DNA from: JAOUJD01 sp963841815
GTDB taxonomy: Bacteria; Pseudomonadota; Gammaproteobacteria; Burkholderiales; Burkholderiaceae_F
Reading direction: 5' to 3'
NCBI GenBank assembly: GCA_963841815.1
Contig: CAWJEE010000015.1
Coordinates: 62,001-126,000, forward strand
DNA length: 64,000 nucleotides
A program made the translations under genes and the position numbers. This document shows, piece by piece, positions 23,067-31,826 of this stretch (its first letter is position 1; the number at the start of each line of letters is the position of its first letter). The notes beneath the pieces were generated by a model, which was not told the origin of the DNA, did not search any database, and saw only the letters and a program-made list of their open reading frames with translations.

Positions 23067-23876
23067 ATGGCTGCGCCGAAGGTCTTGGAGATACTCCTGC
23101 TGTTCACGGTCGACGCTCCGCGCTGGCGGGTCGAGCGCATCGCGGCGCGCATGGGCGTGTCGACGTCGACGGCGTACCGGTGCGTCGCGGACCTCGCGCG
23201 CGCTGGGTTCCTGCAGCCGGTTTCGGGTGGCGCCTACGTGCTCGGCCCTGCGTTCACCGAACTCGACCTGCGCATGCGCCTGAGCGATCCGCTGCTGCGC
23301 GCCGCCCGGCCGCACATGGCGCAACTGCGCGACGTGCTTGGCCGCGAGACGACGACCGCGCTCGCGCGTTACTACCAGGATCGTGTCATGTTCGTGCACC
23401 TCGACCGCGCGCGCGACGTGCCCAACGCCCCGGTCCGCGGCCAGCAGATCTCGTTGTTCAGCCCGGCGGCCATCGCGCGCGCGATGCTGTTCGCGCTGCC
23501 GGACCGCGCGCTGCGCACGCTGTACCAGCGCCACGCGGCCGACGTCGCCGCGCAGGGTCTCGGCGACGACGCGCGCGAGTTCCGCGCGCACGTCAAGGCG
23601 CTGCGCGAGCGGGGTTGGGCGGCGGCCGACTCGGCCGTCGTGAAGGGACGCGTGGGCATCGCGGCGCCCGTGGTCTGCGCAGGCACGGTGCGCGGCAGCA
23701 TGGGCGTGAGCCTTCCGGCGCCGCTGTCCGACCGGGAGATCGAGCGCATCGGTGCGATCGTCGTGCAGCAGGCGAACCTCGTGGGCGCGCAGCTCCACAA
23801 GGACGAGCCCGACGTTCCGCGCCTGCTGAGCCGCCGCCCATCGACGCCGGAACAGATCGGCAGCACGCTGCAGTAG
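23067..23876 (+). CDS. IclR-family transcriptional regulator
   Basis: The 269-residue protein has an N-terminal winged helix-turn-helix (residues 1-60: 'KVLEILLLFTVDAPRWRVE', then 'RMGVSTSTAYRCVADLARAG') and a C-terminal IclR effector-binding domain ('ADSAVVKGRVGIAAPVVCAG', 'GSMGVSLPAPLSDREIERIG'). Start at ATG 23067: 'gagggg' lies just upstream and the HTH begins where family members begin; the in-frame extension to 22905 adds 54 residues without similarity. IclR proteins usually control catabolic operons. The D-amino-acid/diaminopropionate island begins 0.5 kb downstream, so it is the best candidate regulator there. That link is inference. Confidence 0.88.
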   Translation: MAAPKVLEILLLFTVDAPRWRVERIAARMGVSTSTAYRCVADLARAGFLQPVSGGAYVLGPAFTELDLRMRLSDPLLRAARPHMAQLRDVLGRETTTALARYYQDRVMFVHLDRARDVPNAPVRGQQISLFSPAAIARAMLFALPDRALRTLYQRHAADVAAQGLGDDAREFRAHVKALRERGWAAADSAVVKGRVGIAAPVVCAGTVRGSMGVSLPAPLSDREIERIGAIVVQQANLVGAQLHKDEPDVPRLLSRRPSTPEQIGSTLQ

Positions 23877-23944
23877 GCCTGCGCAAGGCCTTATCCTCGG
23901 CGCGTCGATTGCCCTGACCGCCTCCTTCCGGGGCGCACTCCACC

Positions 23945-24400
23945 GTGCTCAAGTCCATCCGTGATTTCTTCGAACGCAACCTCGCGCCCGGGAGCGACCG
24001 CGCGCCGTCGGGCCACACCATCGAGCTGGCCACCGCCGCGCTGCTGATCGAAGTCGTGCGCTGCGATGCCGGCGTCACCGAGGACGAGCGCCGGTCGGTC
24101 GAGCAGGCCGTGCGCGAGAAGTTCGGCCTGTCGCCCGACGAAGCGGAAACGCTGATCCGGCTGGCCGAGGAAGAGGTCGGGCAGGCCAACGACCTGTTCC
24201 AGTTCACCTCGCTGATCAACCGCGACTTCACCCAGGAGCAGAAACTGCGCGTGATCGAGCTGATGTGGCGCGCGGCGCTCGCCGACGCGCACATCAGCGC
24301 GCACGAACACCACGCGCTGCGCCGGATCGCCGAGCTGCTGCACATCCCGCACGGCGACTACATCGCCGCCAAGACCCGCGCCCGGGCCGGACCCGGCTGA
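23945..24400 (+). CDS. TerB-like protein
   Basis: A 151-residue cytoplasmic protein starting at a GTG ('gtgctcaagtcc'). It matches the TerB/tellurite-resistance helical fold: 'IELATAALLIEVVRCDAGVT', 'ERRSVEQAVREKFGLSPDEA', 'ELMWRAALADAHISAHEHHA' and 'LRRIAELLHIPHGDYI'. The Asp/His/Glu residues typical of the metal-binding repeat are present ('CDAGVTEDE', 'ADAHISAHE'). Such stand-alone TerB proteins are common and rarely linked to tellurite resistance experimentally. It ends 15 nt before the convergent MetE-like gene. Confidence 0.85.
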   Translation: MLKSIRDFFERNLAPGSDRAPSGHTIELATAALLIEVVRCDAGVTEDERRSVEQAVREKFGLSPDEAETLIRLAEEEVGQANDLFQFTSLINRDFTQEQKLRVIELMWRAALADAHISAHEHHALRRIAELLHIPHGDYIAAKTRARAGPG

Positions 24401-24415
24401 CCAGCGCGCGGCGCG

Positions 24416-25447
24416 TCAGCCGTAGCGCTGCCGCGCCAGCGCCGCGCCCTGCGCGAGCGCCTGAAGCTTGCGCACGGCGATGTCGCGATCCATCGGCGCC
24501 ATGCCGCAGTTGGTGCACGGCAGGAGCCGCTCGCGCGCGACGAACTGCAGCGCGCGCCCGATCGTGTCCGCGACTTCCTCGGGCGTCTCGACCTCGTCGG
24601 AGGCGACGTCGATGACGCCGACCATCACGTCCTTGCCCTCGAGCAGCCGGATCAGGTCCATCGGCACGTGCGAGTGCTGGCACTCGAGCGACACCTGCGC
24701 AATCGAGCTCTTCGCGATCGCCGGGAAGATCTCCTCGTACTGGCGCCACTCCTCGCCGAGGCTCTTCTTCCAGTCGATGTTGGCCTTGATGCCGTAGCCG
24801 TAGCAGATGTGGACCGCCGTCGTGCACGTGAGCCCGGCGGCCGCGCGCTCGAGCGCCTTCAGGCCCCACACGTTGACGTCCTTCATGTAGACGTTGAACG
24901 CCGGCTCGTCGAACTGCACGATGTCGACGCCGTCGGCCTCGAGCGCGCGCGCTTCCTGGTTCAGCAGGTCCGCGAACGCCATCGCCATCGCGACGCGTCC
25001 CTCGGGCCCGCCGCCGAAGTGCCGATCGGCCACGGTGTCGACGATCGTCATCGGGCCGGGCATCGTGATCTTCAGCTTCTTCTTCGTGTGTGCGCGCGCG
25101 AACCGGGCCTCGGTTCCGTGCACGCGGCCCTTCAGCTTCAAGGGGCCCACGACCTGCGGCACCATCGCCTTGTAGCGGTCGCCGCGAATGCCCATCTCGA
25201 CCTTGTGCTCGAAGTCGATGCCGTCGACCGCCTCGAGGAAGCCGTGCACGAAGTGTTGCCGCGACTGCTCGCCGTCGGTCACGATGTCCAGGCCCGCGTC
25301 TTCCTGCGCCTTGATCCAGACCAGCGTCGCGTCGCGCTTCGCCTCCGCCAGCTCGGCGCCCTGCGCCTTCCACTGCGGCCACAGCTTGTGCGTCTCCGCC
25401 AGCCACGAGGGTTTGGGCAGGCTGCCTGCGATCGTCGCTTCGAACAT
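24416..25447 (-). CDS. Core-MetE-like cobalamin-independent methyltransferase
   Basis: At 343 residues this is the C-terminal, catalytic barrel of methionine synthase II only; full MetE is about 750. The N-terminus 'EATIAGSLPKPSWLAETHKL' matches stand-alone family members. The zinc ligands are visible: His and Cys in 'VHICYG', Glu in 'VSLECQHSH' and Cys in 'LLPCTNCGM'. 'IVQFDEPAF' is the conserved strand carrying an acidic active-site residue. Core-MetE proteins move a methyl group to homocysteine or another thiol from a donor other than long polyglutamyl folate. It is the last gene of a four-gene leftward operon (20 nt from the amidase), which suggests a role in the same catabolism rather than bulk methionine synthesis. 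'gggga' precedes the ATG. Confidence 0.85.
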   Translation of the reverse strand: MFEATIAGSLPKPSWLAETHKLWPQWKAQGAELAEAKRDATLVWIKAQEDAGLDIVTDGEQSRQHFVHGFLEAVDGIDFEHKVEMGIRGDRYKAMVPQVVGPLKLKGRVHGTEARFARAHTKKKLKITMPGPMTIVDTVADRHFGGGPEGRVAMAMAFADLLNQEARALEADGVDIVQFDEPAFNVYMKDVNVWGLKALERAAAGLTCTTAVHICYGYGIKANIDWKKSLGEEWRQYEEIFPAIAKSSIAQVSLECQHSHVPMDLIRLLEGKDVMVGVIDVASDEVETPEEVADTIGRALQFVARERLLPCTNCGMAPMDRDIAVRKLQALAQGAALARQRYG

Positions 25448-25467
25448 GGTGTCTCCCCTGGTTTGAT

Positions 25468-26868
25468 TCAGCCGCGCGCGATCGGCGCGAGATCGGGCGT
25501 GCGCCGGTGCCAGTCGGTGACGCGCTGGAACGCGATGCCGATGCCGAGCAGCGCTGCGTCCGTCCCGGGCCGCCCGAGCAGTTGCGCGCCGACCGGCAGG
25601 CCTCGGCCTGAGAAGCCGGCGGGCAGCGACAGCGCGCAGGTGTCGAGGTAGTTGCCGGCGCGCGTGAAGCTCGCCAGCGGCGTCGCGGTTTCGTCGACCG
25701 CCTCGACCGGGCACGCCGTCATCGGCACGGTCGGCGTCAGCAGGGCGTCGCACGACTCCATCCAGTCGATCCACCGCGCGCGCGCCGCGCGGCGGTGCGC
25801 CAGCGCATCGATGTAGTCCGCCGCCGTGATCGCCTTGCCGCCGAGGATGCGCCGACGCACGCCGGGTCCGATCGGCAGCCGCTCGTCCTCGGCGTAGGCG
25901 CGGTGGACGGACCAGGCCTCGGCCGCGGTCAACTGGCCGTTGCGTCGCATCAGGTCGTCGAAGTCGAAAGGAAACCGGCGTTCGGCGACGTCGGCGCCGA
26001 GCGCGCGCAGCACGCTTGCGGCCGCCTCGACCCCCGCCGCAACGTCGGGCTCGACCGCGATCGGAAACTGGTCGGCCGGCAGCACGGCAATGCGAACGCC
26101 TGCGAGCGACGGTTCGGGCTCCGCTGCCGCGAGAGCGGCGAAGGCGCGGGCGGACGCGCCCTCGCCGAGCATGGCGGCGGCGAGCAGCGCGGCGTCCGCT
26201 GCGCTGCGCGTCATCGGGCCGATCGTGTCGAGCGTGGTCGACAGCGGGAACGCGCCGTCGGTGCTGACGAGGCCGCCGCTGGTCTTCAGTCCCGTGATGC
26301 CGTTGAGCGCCGCGGGGATCCGCACCGAGCCGCCGGTGTCGGATCCGACCGCCGCCGGCGCCAGCCCCGCCGCCACGGCCACACCCGATCCGCTCGACGA
26401 TCCGCCGGGCACGCGGTGCGTGGCGAGATCCCACGGGTTCCATGGGGTGCCGAGGTGCGGATTGGCGCCCCAGGTGCCGAACGCGAACTCGACCATGTGC
26501 GTCTTGCCGAGCGGCACCATGCCCGCCGCCAGCAGATGGCGGACCACCGCCGCGGTAGTCGTGCTGATTCGCTGCTTCCACAGCGCGGAGCCGACGCCAG
26601 TCGGAAACCCCTCGACCTCGAGCAGGTCCTTCAGCGCGACCGGCACGCCGTCGAGTGGGCCGAGCCGCAGCCCGCTCGCGCGGCGCTCGTCCGCCGCGCG
26701 AGCGTGGCGCCGTGCAAGGTTGTCGTCGACGTGGACGTAGGCATTCAGTGCCGGATTGAAGCGATGGATGCGCTCGAGATACGAGTCGGCAAGCGCCAGC
26801 GCGCTGGTCTCGCCGCGTGCCAGCACGTCGGCGAGTTCGGCCAGCGAGGCAAAGGGATCGAGAGACAT
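25468..26868 (-). CDS. Amidase (amidase-signature family)
   Basis: The 466-residue enzyme shows the Ser-cisSer-Lys triad: Lys in 'VPVALKDLLEVEG', cis-Ser in the Gly/Ser loop 'GGSSSGSGVAVAAG' and the nucleophile Ser in 'GSDTGGSVRIPAA'. It hydrolyses a carboxamide; which one cannot be told (GatA-type transamidation is unlikely because gatB/gatC are absent). Start at ATG 26868: an in-frame ATG at 26916 would overlap the M81 gene by 23 nt and adds a leader unlike the family. It sits 25 nt after the M81 gene in the leftward operon. Confidence 0.88.
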   Translation of the reverse strand: MSLDPFASLAELADVLARGETSALALADSYLERIHRFNPALNAYVHVDDNLARRHARAADERRASGLRLGPLDGVPVALKDLLEVEGFPTGVGSALWKQRISTTTAAVVRHLLAAGMVPLGKTHMVEFAFGTWGANPHLGTPWNPWDLATHRVPGGSSSGSGVAVAAGLAPAAVGSDTGGSVRIPAALNGITGLKTSGGLVSTDGAFPLSTTLDTIGPMTRSAADAALLAAAMLGEGASARAFAALAAAEPEPSLAGVRIAVLPADQFPIAVEPDVAAGVEAAASVLRALGADVAERRFPFDFDDLMRRNGQLTAAEAWSVHRAYAEDERLPIGPGVRRRILGGKAITAADYIDALAHRRAARARWIDWMESCDALLTPTVPMTACPVEAVDETATPLASFTRAGNYLDTCALSLPAGFSGRGLPVGAQLLGRPGTDAALLGIGIAFQRVTDWHRRTPDLAPIARG

Positions 26869-26893
26869 CGGAAGTTCGCAGGCGTATGGCGGA

Positions 26894-28381
26894 TCAAGCG
26901 TAGCGGGCGTCCGCATCCAGCGGATGGATCGGCCGCCGCACCCGCTCGAAGCGGAACAGCGTGTAGTCGGAACTCGTCACGCCGCGGCTGTCGCACTCGA
27001 CCAGGCCGCCGGCGATCGGCGCGAAGCTCGGACGGCAGTACATGCGCGACTTCAGGATCAGGTAGTCGAACCGCGCCGGATCGAGGCCGGTGCTGGTGAA
27101 CACGCCGAGGTCGAGCGGCTCCATCGGTCGCTCGGTGACCACCGCGGTGAAGTCATCCGCCTCGAGCACCGCGGTGCGTCCCATCGCCCAGGTTTCGCCG
27201 GTGTAGATCGGGCCGGTGATGCGGAAGCGGCCGTCGGTCAGCGCGCGCACCCGCGCGCGTGCGCGCAGCCGTGGCCGCGGATCGGTGCCCAGGCCGAGCG
27301 GCCGGACGTTGCCGAATTCGAGGTCCAGCGTCGCGCCCAGCCCCGCGATCGTGGCGACCTCGACCGCGGCCGGATCGCACAACGGCCCGACGCCGATGTT
27401 CGACAACCCCTGGCGCAGGCACTCCTCAAGCACGTCGGTGGTGTCGCACGTTCCGCCGGACATCACGTTGTCGCCGTGGTCGAGCAGCAGCACCGGACGC
27501 CCGCCTGCCCGCGGCTTCAGCCTCTTCGCTTCCGCCACGCTGTCGGCCAGCGGCGTGCCGGCGTAGACGAAACCGTCGCGCTCCTGCCAGATCGCGTGCG
27601 CCAGCTCGTCCGCGGCGCGCTGCGCTTCGTCCTGCGCGCAGCCGACGGTGACCACGCTGACGCCGGCGTCCTGGAAGTCGGCGAGCGAGAAGCCGGCGAA
27701 CACCGTGGCCGCGAGCAGGCCGTCGCGTTCGCGGCTCCGCGCCCGCTCCACCGCGCGCTGCATCGCGCCTTCGCCGGTCGCGCTGCGCAGCGTGTGCGAC
27801 AGCAGCGGCGGCTGGGCCCACGCGACGTGCGGCCGCGGCCCGCCGTCGATCCAGTCGAACAGCAGCCGCGCCGCGTGCACGCCGGTCTCGAACATGTCGA
27901 CGTGCGGATAGGTCTTGAAGCCGACGATGACGTCGGCGGCGTCGACCATCGCCTGCGTGACGTTGCCGTGCAGGTCGAGCGCGACCGCCAGCGGCGTGTT
28001 CGGCGCGAAGTCGCGGATCCGGCGCAGCAATTCGCCCTCGCCGTCGTCGAACCGCTCGGACACCATCGCGCCGTGCAGGTCGAGCACGATCGCGTCGCAA
28101 CCCGCGCGCGCCGCCTCGACGATCGCGCCCGCAAGCCGCTCGTACGCCGCGGCGTCGACGCGACCGCTGGGATTCGCGGTGGCATTGACCGCGACCGTCA
28201 CGTCCGCGCCGCGGCGCTCCGCCGCCTCGATGAACGCGCCGAGCGCGGTGCGGCTGCCCTTCGCCTGGCGATACGCGGCCTCTCCGAAGGTCGGCCCGTC
28301 CGGGCCGAACGACGCGAGCGGCGTCGGCACCGGCGAAAAGGTGTTGGTCTCGTGGTTGAGCCGGGCGGCGACGATCTTCAT
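26894..28381 (-). CDS. M81-family metallopeptidase, MlrC-like
   Basis: The 495-residue protein begins 'KIVAARLNHETNTFSPVPT', the hallmark opening of the M81 (microcystinase C, MlrC) family, and has the metal-site segments 'LDLHGAMVSERFDD' and 'ALDLHGNVT' and the conserved 'VLLLDHGDNVMSGG' region in its C-terminal half. MlrC cleaves linear microcystin products containing unusual and D-amino acids; most homologues have unknown peptide substrates. The gene lies 22 nt downstream of D-aminoacylase. No mlrA, mlrB or mlrD is present, so microcystin itself is not implied. Confidence 0.88.
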   Translation of the reverse strand: MKIVAARLNHETNTFSPVPTPLASFGPDGPTFGEAAYRQAKGSRTALGAFIEAAERRGADVTVAVNATANPSGRVDAAAYERLAGAIVEAARAGCDAIVLDLHGAMVSERFDDGEGELLRRIRDFAPNTPLAVALDLHGNVTQAMVDAADVIVGFKTYPHVDMFETGVHAARLLFDWIDGGPRPHVAWAQPPLLSHTLRSATGEGAMQRAVERARSRERDGLLAATVFAGFSLADFQDAGVSVVTVGCAQDEAQRAADELAHAIWQERDGFVYAGTPLADSVAEAKRLKPRAGGRPVLLLDHGDNVMSGGTCDTTDVLEECLRQGLSNIGVGPLCDPAAVEVATIAGLGATLDLEFGNVRPLGLGTDPRPRLRARARVRALTDGRFRITGPIYTGETWAMGRTAVLEADDFTAVVTERPMEPLDLGVFTSTGLDPARFDYLILKSRMYCRPSFAPIAGGLVECDSRGVTSSDYTLFRFERVRRPIHPLDADARYA

Positions 28382-28403
28382 CGAGGGCGGTTGACCAGGT
28401 AGT

Positions 28404-29852
28404 TCAGTGAGCGCGACGGAGCACGCGGCCGGGGCGCGCGCCGGTGGCGTGGTTCGCGTGCCACGCCAGCGCCCCGTTCACGTACACGGAGTGGATGCCG
28501 GCGGCCGGGGCCTTGGGTCGGGAATAGGTGGCCGCGTCGGCGATGCGGGCGGGATCGAACACGACGAGGTCCGCCGCCAGTCCTGGCGCGATGCGGCCGC
28601 GGCCGGCCAGCCGAAAGCGGTCGGCCGGCAGTCCGGTCATCCGATGCACGGCCTCTTCGAGCGTGAACAGGTGGCGCTGCCGGGCGTAGTGCCCGAGCAC
28701 GCGCGGGAACGCGCCCCACAGCCGCGGGTGCGGGAATTCGTCGTGCGGCAGGCCGTCGGAGCCGATCATCGTCTCGGGATAGGCGAGGATGCGCTCGACG
28801 TCGGCCTCGTCCATCGAGAAGTAGATTGCGCCGGCGGGTTGCAGGGCGTCGATCATCGCGTCGACCGCCAGGCCGTCGGCGGCGGCGAGTTCGTCGAGAT
28901 AGCGGCCGGCCGCTGCGGGCCGCGCCTTCGACCACGCGATCAGCACCCGCTGCGCCTGCGCGGCGGCGTCCTTGCGCAGCACGGTCGACGACGCGGTGTA
29001 CGGATAGCAGTCGAGGCACACGTCGCGCGTGCGGCGCGCCTCGTCGAGCAGCGCGAGCGTCTCGCGCGAGCGGCCGAAGTTCGCGCGGCCGATCACCTTG
29101 TGGTGCGAGAGCACCTGCCGCACGCCGAGGTGGCCGGCGATCTCCATCGCCTCGGTCATCGACTCGAGCACGCGCTCGCCCTCGTCGCGGATGTGCGAGG
29201 CGATCAGCGCGTCGGTGCCGCGCAGGGGCTCGAACACCTGGCGCATCTCGTCGGCGGTGGCGGCGTTCGCGGGTGCGTAGTAGGTCCCCGTCGATACGCC
29301 GATCGCGCCCGCTGCGAGCGCTTCGGCAACGCCGGCCTGCATCGCGGCGATCTCGGATGGGCTCGCGGGCCGGTCGAGCGCGCTCATCGCCATCACGCGC
29401 AGCGTCGTGTGGCCGACGAGGGCGGCGCAGTTGATCGCGGGCGGCTGCGCTTCGAGCGCCGCGAAGTAGTCGCGGAAGGAGCCGAAGCGTTGCGACGGCA
29501 ACTCGGCCGCATCGGCGGCGACGAGGTTCAGCGGCGGCACTGCCGGCCGGTCGCCGAGGGGCGCCAGGCTGACGCCGCAGTTGCCGGTCACGACCGTCGT
29601 CACCCCCTGGCTGAGCTTGGGTGTCATCGACGGGTCGGCGAGCAGCAGGCGGTCGTCGTGCGTATGGACGTCGATGAAGCCGGGCGCGAGCGCCAGGCCT
29701 TCGAGGTCGATCACCTCGGCCGCTGCGCCGGCGGCGGCCGCATCGAATCCCGCGATCACGCCATCGCGCAGCGCGACGTCGGTGCGCCGCGCCGGCGCGC
29801 CGGTCCCGTCGATCACGAGTCCGCCACGTAGAACTACGCTGGTCCCTGGCAT
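28404..29852 (-). CDS. D-aminoacylase (N-acyl-D-amino-acid deacylase)
   Basis: The 482-residue amidohydrolase has the metal-binding 'FIDVHTHDD', the 'TGNCGVSLAPLG' loop whose Cys is a zinc ligand in characterised D-aminoacylases, 'LSHHKVIG' (His ligand), and 'MIGSDGLPHDEFPHPR' with the catalytic Asp. The C-terminus 'PGLAADLVVFDPARIAD' is the standard amidohydrolase small domain. It removes the acyl group from N-acyl-D-amino acids in the cytoplasm (EC 3.5.1.81 class; acyl and side-chain preference unknown). First gene of the leftward operon, divergent from the ABC transporter operon. Confidence 0.9.
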   Translation of the reverse strand: MPGTSVVLRGGLVIDGTGAPARRTDVALRDGVIAGFDAAAAGAAAEVIDLEGLALAPGFIDVHTHDDRLLLADPSMTPKLSQGVTTVVTGNCGVSLAPLGDRPAVPPLNLVAADAAELPSQRFGSFRDYFAALEAQPPAINCAALVGHTTLRVMAMSALDRPASPSEIAAMQAGVAEALAAGAIGVSTGTYYAPANAATADEMRQVFEPLRGTDALIASHIRDEGERVLESMTEAMEIAGHLGVRQVLSHHKVIGRANFGRSRETLALLDEARRTRDVCLDCYPYTASSTVLRKDAAAQAQRVLIAWSKARPAAAGRYLDELAAADGLAVDAMIDALQPAGAIYFSMDEADVERILAYPETMIGSDGLPHDEFPHPRLWGAFPRVLGHYARQRHLFTLEEAVHRMTGLPADRFRLAGRGRIAPGLAADLVVFDPARIADAATYSRPKAPAAGIHSVYVNGALAWHANHATGARPGRVLRRAH

Positions 29853-30118
29853 GTTTCCCTTGTCGTTCGGCTCCGTGTAGTCTGTCCCTTCGCTTCACGC
29901 TCGGCAAATCGCAGCGCTCGCGCGCTGCACGCAGACGGCGCATCCGTGCACCGCTTTGGTGGATGCGCTGCAGACGGGGCCACGAACCCCGCGCGCTGCC
30001 GCCGAGTGATGGATCGTCCGCATTCGCTCTGGAACGTTTCTTGCGTTGAAGACGCTTCGTTGCGCCGAACGCATGGCCGGGCGATCGGCCCTTTTTTCAT
30101 TCTGAGGAGGAGACGTAA
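29853..30118. promoter_or_regulatory. Divergent control region of the catabolic island
   Basis: This 266-nt region must hold the promoters of both operons. A perfect 7-bp inverted repeat GCAGCGC-tcgc-GCGCTGC lies at 29911-29928, about 60 nt upstream of the D-aminoacylase start, and is a candidate operator; no regulator site is proven. A strong ribosome site 'gaggaggag' (30104-30112) serves the binding-protein gene. I see no convincing sigma-70 box pair. Confidence 0.4.
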
Positions 30119-30121
30119 GTG

Positions 30122-31726
30122 ATGAGCATGCGCACCACCGGTTGGCGGCGTTCCGGGCTTGCCCTGGCGCTAGGCCTGGCGATGACCGCCAGCGTTGTGT
30201 TTTCCTCGCCCGCCCTGGCGCAGGGCAAGGTGCTGAAGTTCGTGCCGGAGGCGGACCTGCGGATCCTCGATCCGATCACCACCACCGCCTACATCACGCG
30301 CAACCACGGCTACATGGTGTACGACGTGCTGTTCGCGACCGACGCCAAGTTCCAGGTCCAGCCGCAGATGGTCGACAAGTGGGAGGTCAGCAAGGACAAC
30401 CTGACCTACACGTTCACGCTGCGCGACGGCCTGAAGTTCCACGACGGCGCCCCGGTGAAGTCGGCCGACTGCATCGCCTCGATCGAACGCTGGGCCAAGC
30501 GCGACGTCTTCGGCCAGCGCCTTGCCGAGATGACCGAGTCCTGGACGGCGGTCAACGACAAGACCTTCCGCCTGAAGCTGAAGAAGCCGTTCGCGTACGT
30601 GCTCGAGTCGCTCGCCAAGCCGTCGTCGAACGTGCCGTTCATCATGCCGGAGCGCATCGCGAAGACCGACGCGAACACCGCGATCACCGACCCGACCGGC
30701 TCCGGCCCGTTCAAGATGGTCAAGGACCAGTGGGTCCCGGGCAACAAGGTCGTGTACGTGAAGAACACCGACTACGTGCCGCGCAAGGAAGCGCCGTCCT
30801 GGGGCGCCGGCGGCAAGGTCGTGAAGGTCGATCGCGTCGAGTGGATCTACATTCCGGATGCGGCCACCGCCGCCGCCGCGCTCAACAGCGGCGAGGTCGA
30901 CTGGTGGCAGCAGGTCCCGACCGACCTGATCCCCGTGCTGGCGAAGAACAAGGACGTCAAGGTCGAGAGCGTCGATCCGCTCGGCTCGATCGGCCTGCTG
31001 CGCTTCAACCACCTGCAGCCGCCGTTCAACAACGTGAAGCTGCGCCAGGCGGTGCTGGCCGTGGTCAACCAGAACGACTACGCGATCGCCATTGCCGGCG
31101 ACGCCAAGAACGGCAAGCCGTGCCCGTCGTTCTTCACCTGCGGCACGCCGATGGCGAACACCGTCGGGTCGGAAGCCCTGACCGGCAAGCGCGACTTCGA
31201 GCGCGCCAAGCAACTCGTCAAGGAGTCCGGCTACAAGGGCGAGAAGGTCATCCTGATGTCCGCCACCGACCAGCCGATCGTCCATTCGCAGGCGCTGGTC
31301 ACCCAGGACATCCTGAAGAAGATCGGCCTGAATGTCGAACTGGCAGCCAGCGACTGGGGCACGCTGATCACGCGCCGCGGCTCGAAGGAGCCGGTCGAAA
31401 AGGGCGGCTGGAGCGTCTTCCACACCTGGTTCGTGGGCCCGGACATCACGACGCCGGCGCTGAACTCGCCTTTGCGCGGCCTGGGCGAGAAGTCCTGGTT
31501 CGGCTGGCCGACCGACGCCAAGCTCGAGGAACTGCGCGACGCGTGGTTCAACGCGCCGGACGTGGCCGCCCAGAAGAAGATCGCCGAGGACATGCAGAGG
31601 CGCGCGTTCGAGACGGTGCCTTACATTCCGACCGCGCAGTTCATCATCCCGACCGCGTACCGCAGCAACCTCTCCGGCGTGATCATCTCGCCGGTGACGT
31701 TCATCTGGAACGTGGAGAAGAAGTAA
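30122..31726 (+). CDS. ABC peptide-type substrate-binding protein (DppA/OppA-like)
   Basis: The 534-residue periplasmic protein has a signal peptide cut after 'SSPALAQ' and an SBP_bac_5 fold: 'LDPITTTAYITRNHGYMVYD', 'YTFTLRDGLKFHDGAPVKS', 'GSGPFKMVKDQWVPGNKVVY' and 'VDWWQQVPTDLIPVLAKNK'. This family binds di- or oligopeptides, nickel complexes, opines and glutathione. Start: ATG 30122, with GGAGG 9-11 nt upstream; a GTG three bases earlier is also possible. It lacks a lipobox. First gene of the eight-gene rightward operon; next to D-aminoacylase and carbamoylases it probably captures acyl/carbamoyl amino acids or small peptides with D-residues. Confidence 0.92.
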   Translation: MSMRTTGWRRSGLALALGLAMTASVVFSSPALAQGKVLKFVPEADLRILDPITTTAYITRNHGYMVYDVLFATDAKFQVQPQMVDKWEVSKDNLTYTFTLRDGLKFHDGAPVKSADCIASIERWAKRDVFGQRLAEMTESWTAVNDKTFRLKLKKPFAYVLESLAKPSSNVPFIMPERIAKTDANTAITDPTGSGPFKMVKDQWVPGNKVVYVKNTDYVPRKEAPSWGAGGKVVKVDRVEWIYIPDAATAAAALNSGEVDWWQQVPTDLIPVLAKNKDVKVESVDPLGSIGLLRFNHLQPPFNNVKLRQAVLAVVNQNDYAIAIAGDAKNGKPCPSFFTCGTPMANTVGSEALTGKRDFERAKQLVKESGYKGEKVILMSATDQPIVHSQALVTQDILKKIGLNVELAASDWGTLITRRGSKEPVEKGGWSVFHTWFVGPDITTPALNSPLRGLGEKSWFGWPTDAKLEELRDAWFNAPDVAAQKKIAEDMQRRAFETVPYIPTAQFIIPTAYRSNLSGVIISPVTFIWNVEKK

Positions 31727-31740
31727 CGCTCGCCTGAACC

Positions 31741-31773
31741 TCGCCCCGGCGCGAGCCGGGGCGATTTCATTTT
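31741..31773 (+). terminator. Hairpin with T-rich tail between binding protein and permease
   Basis: A perfect 9-bp stem TCGCCCCGG / CCGGGGCGA with a 6-nt loop is followed by 'tttcatttt'. It begins 14 nt after the binding-protein stop. In ABC operons such an element commonly lets most transcripts stop after, or protects, the abundant binding-protein mRNA while a fraction reads on into the permeases; this role is inferred. Confidence 0.65.
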
Positions 31774-31826
31774 CGCCGTGATACGGTCCCGGTTCGCCGG
31801 GACTTCTGCAGGTCCCGCTTCCCCGC

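Noticed and set aside
26894..28381. Microcystin-degradation (mlr) cluster
   Set aside because: Only an MlrC-like gene is present; mlrA, mlrB and mlrD are absent. M81 proteins occur widely outside microcystin degraders.
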